Below are positions 9,787 through 19,016 of a stretch of 21,899 bases of DNA, piece after piece. How positions within the stretch are numbered: the stretch's first letter is position 1; every line of letters begins with the position of its first letter. The notes under the pieces are model-generated. The model saw only the letters and a list, made by a program, of their open reading frames with translations, did no database searches and was not told where the DNA came from. The translations under genes and the position numbers were made by a program. The stretch is from positions 1 through 21,899 of the forward strand of contig MU626538.1 in assembly GCA_025603075.1 (NCBI GenBank), written 5' to 3'. Source of the stretch: Neoconidiobolus thromboides FSU 785 (taxonomy: Eukaryota > Entomophthoromycota > Entomophthoromycetes > Entomophthorales > Neoconidiobolaceae).

Positions 9787-10926
9787 TCAAATCATAGCTT
9801 TTGGTATACAAATATGATTATCTAAATCTCCTGGATAAATATGACCTTCACTAGTTAAAAATTCAAATACATTATCAATTTCAACACTGTTAAAGCCCTG
9901 CTGTACTAATTCTTGTTTTAATTTTTCTTTATGAGTACCCACATTTGGATTAGGTAAACTTTGATTAATATTATACATGAATCCTAACATCGCATTTGCT
10001 AAAGTAGTACGATCATGGGATTGAAGTCCTAATTGACTTTTCAAATTACCTACCATCGAGTTATTTGAAAATTGAAGGTCTTTCTATATCAAATAAAAGA
10101 TAGTTTATAGATAATTAAATTGAATATATGTAAAAACATTAAATTAAGCTTACTTTCATAGGTCTAGTTAATTGTAAATGAGATGTTAAAGCTTCCATAA
10201 AATGTAAAGTAATTTCATTACCATCTAAAATAGGTTGAAGACAAATAGCTAATAATTGAATACTATTTCCAAATACTTTAACACTAGCAATAACTCGAAT
10301 ATATTCATCTTCTCTAAAATTAATAATTTAAAAATTAATTAATCAACTGATTAATAGGATTACTTTATAGCATCTAATTGTTCATGAATATGAATGCCTT
10401 GATATCCTTGGTCACTTAAAAATACTCGAATGTCAACTAAACCGGTACCATCACTTAATTTAAATGATTTAAAAGAAGCTCCACTTTCAATAGTTGATGG
10501 TGTGCCCATTAAAATTACCTTTTTAAAAATTAATATTAATATGACATTTAAAAATTATTTGAAAGAAATTATTGTTCTATTTTAACTTACATAATTCAAT
10601 TCTACATTATCTAAAATTATTGGTTCATCTTTACCTGAAGGTAAATTCATCTCTTTTAATTGTTTAATTGTTACATATCGATAAGTATGTAATTTTTTCT
10701 ATTAAATTATTAAATTAATGAGATGCGTTTAAAGTTTTTTTAAATGATCAAATCAAATTACTTTACTGCTCTCTAGAGAACCTTCTTCTTTTGGTATAAA
10801 GCCACCACCATTACTACCAAAGTTATTTGTATTAGCGGAATAAGGTTGATAACTATCTATTTATAAACCATCAGTCTCTAAAATCATGCTTTTTGATATT
10901 TGATTGAAATTACTTTGATAACTCAT
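9787..10926 (-). CDS. RPA2: Replication protein A 32 kDa subunit
   Basis: Middle subunit of the RPA heterotrimer, which coats single-stranded DNA in replication, repair and recombination. Exons (minus): 10914-10926, 10762-10856, 10591-10698, 10364-10518, 10154-10313, 9787-10083, giving 275 aa. N-terminus is a short Ser/Asn/Gly-rich tail, the part that is phosphorylated in homologues. The OB fold (about residues 45-170) includes HTYRYVTIKQL, NVELNYVILMG, DGTGLVDIRVF and YIRVIASVKVFGNSIQL. The C-terminus is a winged-helix domain with VEIDNVFEFLTSEGHIYPG, matching the family's EGHIYST region. The first exon is only 13 nt: the genomic frame reaches TAA soon after the ATG, and removing a 57-bp GT..AG intron (10857-10913) restores it. 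Start exon is moderately certain, the rest firm. Confidence 0.92.
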
Positions 10927-11185
10927 AATTTTCTGATTGATAAGAATGATGAAAAGATAAAAAACCTGAATTTGATGTTTTTTAAACTTTTTCTTAGTTT
11001 TGGGTTTTGGATTCGCAGTTTTTGGACAATGGAAATCCAAGCTATTTGCTTATTTTAGTAATAAAATATTGTTTATAGTAAATTTAAAATTTATTTAAAA
11101 AATTGATATTATATGATAAAGTAATACAATAATAAAAATATTATATCATATGCTTGAAAGCTTTATAGATCTTATTGAAAAATAT

Positions 11186-11824
11186 TTAAATCACATCTTT
11201 AACTTGAGATAAAGCCAAAACAATTGTATGTCTAATTTTGGGAGCAATGGCATTAGAGATTTTATTAGCAGTTGTTTATAGCCCTTCTGCTAGAGTTTCA
11301 ACAGAAGTTTCAGAGTTTGGAAAAATTGAAGTTTCAGATTGACTGGTTTAGGCGTTAATATTACCAATTGAAATAGAACCAATATCAATTGTATATCTAT
11401 CTTGACCAGACCCTATTCCATGACCTTTACCTCTACCACTACCACCTTTTTTAGTAATATTACTCTTGTTAGTTCCATTACTTTGTTTATTGCTTTCAGT
11501 GTTCTTTCTATCCTGACTCTTTTTTTTCTTACTAATAATATCAAGTGATCCCGATCTACTAGCTAACAAAGCGGTATTTATAGCAGCATTCATCGATGAT
11601 TAGTCTGCTTGAGTACCACTACTACTACCATTGCTATGATTATTAAGAAAGCTTCCAACTTTTTGAGTAACAAAATTAGCCATTTCTTTAACAGTAACTT
11701 TAGTTTCTTTTTGGTCTATTTTAATAATGGGTTTAATGAATCTACATTTCAAGCTAAATAACTCTTCGGCTGATATTTGAGAGAATAAGAATAAAGCAGT
11801 TGATAAAATCATATAGAATCTCAT
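11186..11824 (-). pseudogene. Pseudogene 1 of the secreted Lys/Gly-rich protein family
   Basis: One reading frame of 213 codons aligns from end to end with the intact gene at 12454-13161 but has three internal TAA codons (11600-11602, 11348-11350, 11276-11278). It keeps a signal peptide (MRFYMILSTALFLFSQISA), a shortened basic Gly-rich region (KKGGSGRGKGHG), the IGSISIGN motif and the C-terminal LALSQVKDVI. Two of the three stops fall where the intact paralogue appears to have Gln, consistent with CAA-to-TAA changes. No frame-breaking insertion or deletion was found, so inactivation looks recent. Alternatives are readthrough or two short proteins from the pieces; neither is favoured. Confidence 0.75.
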
Positions 11825-12453
11825 ATTATGTATATGGTTTTGCTTATCAGAAACAAAATTAAGTTATTATTTACATAAAGAATTATAAGCTTTCTTGAAG
11901 GGTACTTATAATTGTTTTAAGGTGATAAGATAGCTTCATTACTTTTTATTACCATCTGATCTGAATATTAAATTTATTAAATTTTGTATGTCATGTTTTG
12001 CTTTTTTCTATTAAAACTACTATTTTACTTGTTAATAGTGGTCGTGAAGCTGTATCGATGACAATTTACGAAATTATAAATAGTGCTAATAGATTACAGC
12101 AGTAGTAGTAGCAATTAATGTTAATCATTTATTGATTTAATTTTTTAACAGTATTTTTAAGTACTTTTTTGTACATAGACATTAACAGCTTTTAATAGGT
12201 TTTAAAAAAATAAGCAAAATACATTTAGATACTTCTTTTATACAATATGATGATGTTTTTTTTATTTCATTACTTTTTCTATCTTTTGAACACTATCTGA
12301 GTGTAAAGATTGTTAATAAAATTCTTAAACGAAAACATATCCCTATATCGTATTTAATTGTCCATATAAAACCAGGATACTTTTGATAATAAATAAAAAT
12401 AATAATAATAAACTGTTTAAAATTTCAAATTATTTATTTACCATCCCGAATAT
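11825..12453. other. Spacer between family copies
   Basis: This 629-bp AT-rich spacer between pseudogene 1 and the intact secreted-protein gene contains a diverged 97-bp element at 12249-12343. The part next to 11825 shares scattered blocks (for example TTGAAGGGT and TTATAA) with the DNA upstream of the other family copies, which suggests that the duplication included upstream sequence. No gene seen. Confidence 0.5.
12249..12343 (+). mobile_element. Diverged copy F of the 97-bp element
   Basis: About 95 bp in the orientation of copy A. It keeps TTTCATTACTTTTTCTATC and AAAGATTGTTAATA, with decayed termini GATGATG and CATATCCC. It lies downstream of the intact secreted-protein gene. Confidence 0.75.
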
Positions 12454-13161
12454 TTAAAGCATATCTTTAATTTGAGATAAAGCTAAAGCAAGTGTACGTT
12501 TAACTTTAGGTGCAGCGGCATTAAGAGCTCCTTTTACTGGACTTCCTTTTTTTGAAGCTCCTGGAGCTAAACTTTCTTGTCCTAAAGTACCAGCCGAAGC
12601 TTGAGAAGCCTGTGGGCTTTGGTCTCCAGGTTGAGTAGTTTGGGTACTAGTGTTACCAATTGAAATATTTCCAACACCAACCTTATGACCGCCCCAACCA
12701 AAGCTTTTGCTGCGACCTTTCCCTTTACCATGACCTTTCTTTTTACCACCGCTCTTCTTAGTATTAATACCTTTCACTTTACCAGGTCCTTTCGCCTTAC
12801 TAGGACTATTCTTTTTACCTTTACCCTTCCCTTTACCACCCCATGAATGTTTTTTTTTGTTTTTACTCTTACTATGAGTATCAGGTGATTCAGATTTAGC
12901 AGTCAATGGAGTAGCCTCACGATTTGTATTAGTATCAACCGTAGCCAATTGATCAGCTTTTCCACCATTAACACCTTTACCAAGAAATTTTTCTGCTTTT
13001 TTGTTAGCAAAACCAACTGCTTCTTTGCCCACAGTTTTAGCTATATCTTTACCTATATCCTTTAAAGATTGACTCAAACCTCCTTTAGCTTTTACTGATT
13101 CCTTGGCCTCGGTTTGGGAAAGTAAGAGAATGACGATTGGTAAAATTGTAATGAATTTCAT
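12454..13161 (-). CDS. Secreted lysine/glycine-rich basic protein, unknown function
   Basis: Single exon, 235 aa. The ATG at 13161 is chosen over one at 13188 because the pseudogene copy aligns from this Met. Layout: signal peptide MKFITILPIVILLLSQTEA; a Lys-rich amphipathic-helix-like segment (about 25-60, LKDIGKDIAKTVGKEA and on); a Thr/Ser-rich linker; a strongly basic, repetitive Lys/Gly region (about 100-165, with GKGKGKGKK and KKKGHGKGKGRSK); a GNISIGN motif; a Gln/Ser/Pro-rich stretch; and a second amphipathic segment at the C-terminus (KVKRTLALALSQIKDML). There are no cysteines. The mature protein must be very basic and probably binds polyanions, membranes or cell wall; that is inference. 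No known family recognised. It is the only intact member of a tandem triplet. Confidence 0.82.
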   Translation of the reverse strand: MKFITILPIVILLLSQTEAKESVKAKGGLSQSLKDIGKDIAKTVGKEAVGFANKKAEKFLGKGVNGGKADQLATVDTNTNREATPLTAKSESPDTHSKSKNKKKHSWGGKGKGKGKKNSPSKAKGPGKVKGINTKKSGGKKKGHGKGKGRSKSFGWGGHKVGVGNISIGNTSTQTTQPGDQSPQASQASAGTLGQESLAPGASKKGSPVKGALNAAAPKVKRTLALALSQIKDML

Positions 13162-13186
13162 ATTGTAATATAGTTTTTTATTTATC

Positions 13187-13217
13187 AAAAATAAAATAAA
13201 ATAAAATAAAATAAAAT
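13187..13217. repeat. (AAAAT)n microsatellite upstream of the secreted-protein gene
   Basis: About six AAAAT units end 25 bp upstream of the start codon at 13161, so they sit in the 5' leader or core promoter. Length changes here could affect expression, but that is speculation. Confidence 0.85.
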
Positions 13218-13333
13218 TTTATTATTAACAATTGTACATTCTTCGAAGAGCTTTTATAGTTCTTTATGGTTATTAAATGACTGCTCTTATTTTTTTTAAA
13301 TAAATTTAAGTTGGTTCTAAAATTTATTAAGTG

Positions 13334-13423
13334 GGTATAACGTACTTTATTTAGGAATTTGCTAACAATTTTTTCACTCATAGTGCTTAAGAAATGGAAA
13401 AAGTGAAGTCAAAAAACACTCCC
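13334..13423 (-). mobile_element. Diverged copy G of the 97-bp element
   Basis: About 90 bp in the orientation of copy B. It keeps TTGCTAACAATTTTTTCACT, AGTGCTTAAGAAATGGAAAA and the right end AACACTCCC. The left terminus is unrecognisable. It lies upstream of the intact secreted-protein gene, so copies F and G bracket that gene in opposite orientations. Confidence 0.7.
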
Positions 13424-13492
13424 AAATAAAATTATAATAATTTAAGTCGCATGCATCATTATACCTCTAAAATAATAATCTAAGTATTATTT

Positions 13493-13593
13493 TTGTTACT
13501 GTTGTTCTATTGATTAAGAACATTAAATTAGTTATTAATACTAATTAATGAAAAACCGAGTATAATAATGTTTAATATAAATAACAGTAACAA
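13493..13593. repeat. Short inverted repeat
   Basis: TTGTTACTGTT at 13493-13503 is repeated inverted and exact at 13583-13593, within AT-rich DNA between copy G and pseudogene 2. Flanking bases extend the match only loosely. It could form a stem-loop or be a relic of another small element. Confidence 0.3.
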
Positions 13594-13753
13594 TTATTAT
13601 TGCTATATTATTAATTTTAATGAATATTAAAATTTCATTAAATTTATCTGAAGAGTGATAGTTTTTGATGATATTTATACAAAATTAATTTAGCTTTGTG
13701 CATAAAGTTTTTAAAAATAATTCATCAAATTAGTTATTTATTATATTAAATGT

Positions 13754-14526
13754 TTAAGCCAAATGTCTAGTTCAAGACAAAGCAAAAGTAAATATACGTT
13801 TGACTAGCAGCGGAATGAGATGAAGTAGTATAAGGCAGTGGAGTTTGTTTTTCTTTAATTTACTCTTTTGAACTTCCTTCTCCTGAAGTTGGATATGCCG
13901 TTTGAGGTTTTGATGGGCTTTGAATTTAATTTTGAATTTAATTAGTTTGGATGTTAATGCTACCAGTTGAAACGGATTCAGTTATAATGCTATAGCTACT
14001 TGAGCTATAACCTTAACCTTTTAATTTATCATTATCAATTTTAGTACATTGACTCTTTACTATACCCTCATCCTTCTCATTACTTCGACTCTTCCCTTTA
14101 TATTATCCCTTACTTACATTAGGGTCCTTTTTCCTACCTAGACCTTTCAATCTACCCAGATACTTCTTCCTATCATTGCCCTTCTTTCTATCGTCTATGG
14201 TAGCTTCTTTTTGTTTTTCCCCTTTCTATCTTTACTATAAATCTCAACCAATTTGGATCGACTCACCGATGAAGCAGGCTTATCCTTGGAATCCATATCA
14301 GCTATAGTTGATTGATCAGTTTTTTCTTACCTAGAAGTACTCCCACTGCCGAGTTGTTTTTCAGTTTTTTGAGTAGCGTGATTGAGAACTTTGTTACCAG
14401 CAACAGCTAACTTTTGACCAACGTTTTTTAAAGGTTGAGCTAACCTCATTTGGAATTTGAGAATTCTTCAGCATGCAACTAGGAGAATAGTAATAATGTA
14501 ACTGGTAGGATTATATTGATTATATA
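13754..14526 (-). pseudogene. Pseudogene 2 of the secreted Lys/Gly-rich protein family (old)
   Basis: Translation pieces in different frames align in order with the intact gene. The signal-peptide remnant (INIILPVTLLLFS, then TAG where the paralogue has Gln) lies at about 14475-14525. The amphipathic segment (QPLKNVGQKLAVAGNKVLN) is in another frame after a shift near 14440. A Lys-rich stretch (KDRKGKNKKKLP) follows, then a VSTGSINI match to the conserved motif, and finally VKRIFTFALS at the C-terminus. The start codon is lost and there are several stops and at least one frameshift. It is much more decayed than pseudogene 1. Confidence 0.7.
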
Positions 14527-15283
14527 TTAAAAACAAAATATAACAATATTATTTACTTGCTCGATAAAAGATTCTAAATTGATTGAAGGGTTTTATGTAA
14601 TATTGAAGGTTATAAAATGGATTTATTTCTATAATTACTATGTCGTTGCTTTTTTTATTTTTAATGGATTTCATGTTATCACTGTTATGATATTTAGTAT
14701 GTTTTTTTAACTTATTTTCTTTCAAATATTAATATCTTAAATAAAATAGCATTTTTATAGTTATTTTTAAAATTAAAAACACTATTGAAACTTTACGATT
14801 TTTAGAAGTTATATAAAATTGATTTAACTAAATTAAAAAATTATTAAAATCCATAAAAATCAAAGCTTAGAAAATGATAAATAATAAAAGGATTAAAAAC
14901 AATATCAAAATCAATTATGATACTATTATAACTTTTATTTCAAAAAGTACTATATAAACAGCAATCTATTGTTACAAATAAAGATTATACATACATTAAT
15001 TTAGTTTTCCTATCTCGCTTTTAAATCTTACTTTCCTTATTCAGCTATCAAATTTCTCGTGTAAATCACACTATATAAATAGATCCCTAATAAAAATCTA
15101 AATGAATTCTTGTTGCTAAATGGATGTATAAAATGCAATAAAAAGTTAGAGGCATCATGATATATTTTTTTAATTTCATTTAATTATTTTTATCAAACAA
15201 GAGCTATCGTATAAACGTTTTTATATTATTATAAAGATAAACACATAAGCTTACCAATTGAATAGATATTAATTATTTAATAT
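14527..15283. other. AT-rich spacer
   Basis: 757 bp with no open frame worth calling. The 5' flank of pseudogene 2 (to about 14640) resembles the upstream DNA of the other two family copies. The rest is A/T-run sequence with no repeat copy recognised. Confidence 0.5.
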
Positions 15284-16467
15284 TTACAGATATCTCTCTA
15301 ATGTTTCAGCGTCTAGCTCAACAACCAATCTTTCAGAAGAATCTATTTCAGTAGAGTCCGTATAGGCTAACCCCCCTTCGGGTACTACATCTTGTCTGGC
15401 ATTACCTCCAAACCTCGATCTAATACCTCTAGATACATCTTGCCAAACTTTTTTTAATGCATGTTGTACCGAAGGATCCAATAAGAAAGTTATTAAGTTA
15501 ACGGTTCCCTTAGTTGTAATTCCTATCATTCCCCATAATGATATCCCAATATTTCTTTTACCTCCAGTGATGGCATTATTAATGTATGCAACAACAAATC
15601 CAGAAAGACCAAATAAAGCAGCGATAGGGTATAAAGATCTAAGGAATAAAAATTAGTTTAAACGTACTATATTACACTTAATTCTTACACTCTTATAATA
15701 AGTTTTTTAAGTCGTTTAATTAACTTTACTCTATCTCCTAATTTGGCAGTGTTTGCTAAATGAGACATTGAGATAACAGTATTTCTATCATCCCTCAACT
15801 TCATGATAATAATGAAACTGACAATAAAAAGATAAATAAAGGTAATGGAATAAATTATTGAAGTATTTAACAAAATAATGGGGTATGAATTTGGGAGGTC
15901 CTCTTTTATAAAACAGACTTTACCCTTATTTAAGCCATATAAATTCATACCTACATTAAAATTAATATACTATAATCAAAATGAGCAAAAAAAGTACCAA
16001 GTGGTATAAAGCTAAGGACTGACGCAGTCAAAATAGGCCCAAACCAGTAGAAAAGTTCCCATTTCTTTTTAGGAGGGAAGGAGTGGATAAAAACAAGCTG
16101 TAAATTAACAGCTATAGCAATGTTTAACAAACAATACATTTCTTCTCCAAATGCCCTCCAAAAACCAATAAAGACACAAAACGGTCCGGATTTTACAGAA
16201 TGATGAAACAAAGCAAAAAACGAGTTAAGTAAATCAATTACTGAGATGCCGAATTGGAGCTTTAATGACACTCTGTCAATCAATTTAGGCCTGTAAAATC
16301 CTGATAAATAGTTGTTAAGTGAATAATGATTGTAAGTATAAAAACAAAAATATACCAAGGGTAGAAAATATTACGATAACAATTAGTGAACTGGTGGCAC
16401 TAATACTGTTTAATATGTTTGACACCAATGGAAGGGCAGATTGAATTTTAAATTCAACATCACTCAT
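15284..16467 (-). CDS. Seven-transmembrane receptor, cAMP-receptor-like (paralogue A)
   Basis: Putative plasma-membrane G-protein-coupled receptor; ligand unknown. Exons (minus): 16356-16467, 15998-16300, 15689-15950, 15284-15638, giving 343 aa; introns of 55, 47 and 50 bp. Seven hydrophobic segments are visible: TM1 near residues 10-37, TM2 after RPKLIDR, TM3 from Cys79 (GPFCVFIGFW), TM4 WELFYWFGPIL, TM5 after YGLNKGKVCFIKED, TM6 SLYPIAALFGLSGF and TM7 LWGMIGITTKGTVNLITF. Cys79 at the TM3 start and Cys151 in loop 2 sit where Dictyostelium cAR-type receptors have their disulfide pair, and YWFGP matches the cAR YxxxxWGLP region. There is no DRY or NPxxY, so it is not rhodopsin class. The C-terminal tail is short and acidic, ending ERYL. 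Same length and intron phases as paralogue B. Confidence 0.85.
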
Positions 16468-17847
16468 TATTACTATCAGTTCAATCAAAAAACAACAAAT
16501 GGAACAGCTTATATATTTATGAGTTTGATCTCAGTGCTAAGGATATGTAATATAATTTTAAGTAATAATCATCTATTACTTTTACCTTATTTTAATATTT
16601 GGGGTATTCTTACCGATTCGCTTATTATCTTTATTTAGATAAATTCGTTACATCAAACTATGATTATTAATATGGCTTGAAAGCTGGAACACTCATAATG
16701 AATAAGCATCATCCTAATTATTACATTTATACATGAGGCGTGAATGCATGATTCAATTCATATTCTTTATTTCTAAATAGTACAAATACCCAATCTATGT
16801 AAATCTAAACTAAGAAACTTTGAGTCAAATCATGTATTGAGTTGTCGAACTTACCTGTTTATACAACTAATGCTTAAAAAAGCACCTTTATGTCTATTAG
16901 GAGAAGTTAAAACCTTGGTGCCAAATTTAGCTGACTTCATGTATACTTAAAATCGAAGCTTGATTTTTAAAAAGTATAACTTAATACTGCTTTTAGGCTT
17001 AATGCCTCCTGGTTGGCTATGCTATAACAATAGGTTATCTATTAGGCTATTATTTTAGTAGTCCAAGGTTTCTACTTGGAATATAAAATATGAAAAAAGG
17101 TTCAAATATTAGTAGATGTTTTCTTAGTTCAATCTCAGAAACAAATGGGGATGTGTTTTTTTGTTTAAGAATTTTACCAACATCTTTCCACTCAAATAGC
17201 GCTTAAGAAATGGAAAAATAATGAAACCAAAAAAAACATCCCCAAATGTATAATACCTCTCTCATTCATTTGTAGCTTTTTTACACATAGCAAAGTAACT
17301 TCTATAGTTTTGGTTTTGTTCCTATTATTTAAGAATAATTTATTAGCATATGACCGGGTTTTTATTTGAAAACAATAATAAGTGGTACTCAGTTACATAT
17401 ATATTTCTTTATAAGGCTTTTTAAAAACCAAGAAACTTTAAAATACTAAAATATTAGCTACTACTTAAAATATCATAACAGTGGCCATAAATGTAAAAAC
17501 CATTTAGATCTATATACTCATAGTTATCAAATTATTTCATGAGTAATCGACTATCTAAAGACCGCTTTTTATGTTTGTGGGTTACATTATAATGCAAAAG
17601 TAAAATGCACCTCTATTTATTAATACAGCATTGACATTAGCCTAGAACAAAATCATGAAATTAAAATAAATTGCATTAGCAGTTATTTAGGTTCAATTAC
17701 AATATCTTAACATTTCTATCAGATTTTATAAGCATTGTTACAACTGTATAATATTTTGATATTATTTCTCATGAAAACAAAAACAACTTGGTATATGCGT
17801 TAAAATCGTTTATTAGAAAATAACTTGATATTGATCTCAAAGTATCC
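16468..17847. other. Spacer between receptor genes A and B
   Basis: 1,380 bp without a recognisable gene. It contains the full-length 97-bp element at 17147-17243. The promoter of receptor A must lie at its left end. Small open frames here show no similarity to anything recognised. Confidence 0.5.
17147..17243 (-). mobile_element. 97-bp MITE-like element, full-length copy H
   Basis: Exactly 97 bp, starting GGGGATGTGTTTTTTTG and ending AAAAAACATCCCC, flanked on both sides by AAAT. This is the most informative putative 4-bp target duplication in the window because it is not alternating AT. The inner CTTTCCACTCAAATAGCGC is shared with copy B. Confidence 0.88.
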
Positions 17848-19016
17848 TTATAAGTATTTTTTTAGATCAATAGGCTTATTATCATTTCCATCTAGACTTT
17901 GTTTTCTGAGAGTAGAGGGATGTCCAGTGTCAGTGCTTATGAATGCTCCGTCTTGTTTTGTTGTCAAGTCAAAATCAAACTCTTTTGAATGATCTATAAC
18001 ATCTTTTTTGTTAAAGAGTAATCTATAGGTACTGATAAAGGCCTCTTGAAAAGTAGTATCAAGGAAGAAGGTAATCATATTAAAGAAGCCTTTAGTGGTA
18101 ACTCCGACCATGCCCCATATTGATATACCTAGCTTTCTCGAGCCTCCACTAGCTAAATTTATATAGGACACACAAAATCCAGATAAGCCGAAAATACAAA
18201 ATATTGGATAAAGGGATCTAAAAAAATCAATATGTAATAGAAAATAGTAATAATAGTTTACATTCTGAATATCATCTTCTTTAAATTACTTCTGAAGTTT
18301 TCATTGACTTCAATATTATCATTGTCGGCGATAAGATCTATATCGCTCTTAGCTCTAGCTAGTTTGATATTGACAATAGTTGCAATAACTATAAGGTATA
18401 AAAAAGTAATAAAAAATACAAGAGAAGCGTTAACAAAGACTAAGACTTTCCCTTCAGGAAGTTGCTCTTTAATAAAGCAAACGTCTCCACCATTGAGACC
18501 ATATAAACCCATACCTAACCCAGTTTAGATTTTTATTTATAAATAAAATGACCAAACTTACCTAAGGGTATAAAACTCAAAATAGCAGCAAGGGTTATAG
18601 GGAACCCCCAGTAAAAATACTCCCATTTACGGCTAGGTGTTTTTTTATGAATAAAAACTAATTGAAGGTTCAATGCAATCATTATATTAAAGAAGCAATA
18701 TATCTCTTCCCCATAGTTTCTCCAAAACCCAATAAAAATACAAAATGGCCCTGACTTAACAGTATGATGAAAGAGTGCAAATGTTGAATTTAAAAAATCA
18801 ATAGCTGAAATGGCCACTTGAAGGCGTAAGGTGGTACGATTTACCAAATCTGGACGGAAAAGTGCTAGTTAAAGTATAAGCTAAAATTACCAACTTTCAA
18901 AGTTGCTTACCAGTGATTGTAAATAGGGATAGCACTAGAAGAGATGATGCTATACTTAATGAGTTGAGCCCATTGGAAATGCTGGGTAGCATTGCTCTGA
19001 TTTCTTCTTCAGTCAT
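17848..19016 (-). CDS. Seven-transmembrane receptor, cAMP-receptor-like (paralogue B)
   Basis: Paralogue of the receptor at 15284-16467 and again 343 aa. Exons (minus): 18911-19016, 18562-18864, 18262-18514, 17848-18217; introns of 46, 47 and 44 bp in the same phases as A, with exon 2 of 303 nt in both. Conserved signatures: LFRPDLVNRTTLRLQ before TM2, GPFCIFIGFWRNYGEE (Cys77) at TM3, FNIMIALNLQLVFIH, YGLNGGDVCFI (Cys149) in loop 2, SLYPIFCIFGLSGF in TM6 and WGMVGVTTKGFFNMITFFLD in TM7. The cytoplasmic tail is about 75 residues, Ser/Thr/Asp/Lys-rich, and could hold phosphorylation sites; it ends LKKYL. The start at 19016 gives an N-terminus (MLPSISNGLN region) that matches paralogue C. Ligand and G-protein partner unknown. 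Confidence 0.86.

Noticed and set aside
11276-11602. TAA as a glutamine codon (altered genetic code)
   Set aside because: Stops replace Gln in the pseudogenes, which mimics code reassignment, but the PTPA, SF3B6 and secreted-protein genes in the same window end properly at TAA and their bodies contain none.
13178-13381. 67-codon open frame upstream of the secreted-protein gene
   Set aside because: Low-complexity Lys/Asn/Phe translation of AT-rich promoter DNA and a degraded element copy.
15284-16467. Rhodopsin-class (class A) receptor
   Set aside because: No E/DRY after TM3 and no NPxxY in TM7; the Cys pair and the YWFGP segment fit the cAMP-receptor-like type better.
16441-16638. Plus-strand open frame opposite the first exon of receptor A
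   Set aside because: It overlaps the receptor start in antisense and otherwise encodes AT-driven Asn/Ile/Leu residues.
18304-18528. Plus-strand open frame opposite receptor B exon 3
   Set aside because: Antisense shadow of a well-supported conserved exon.
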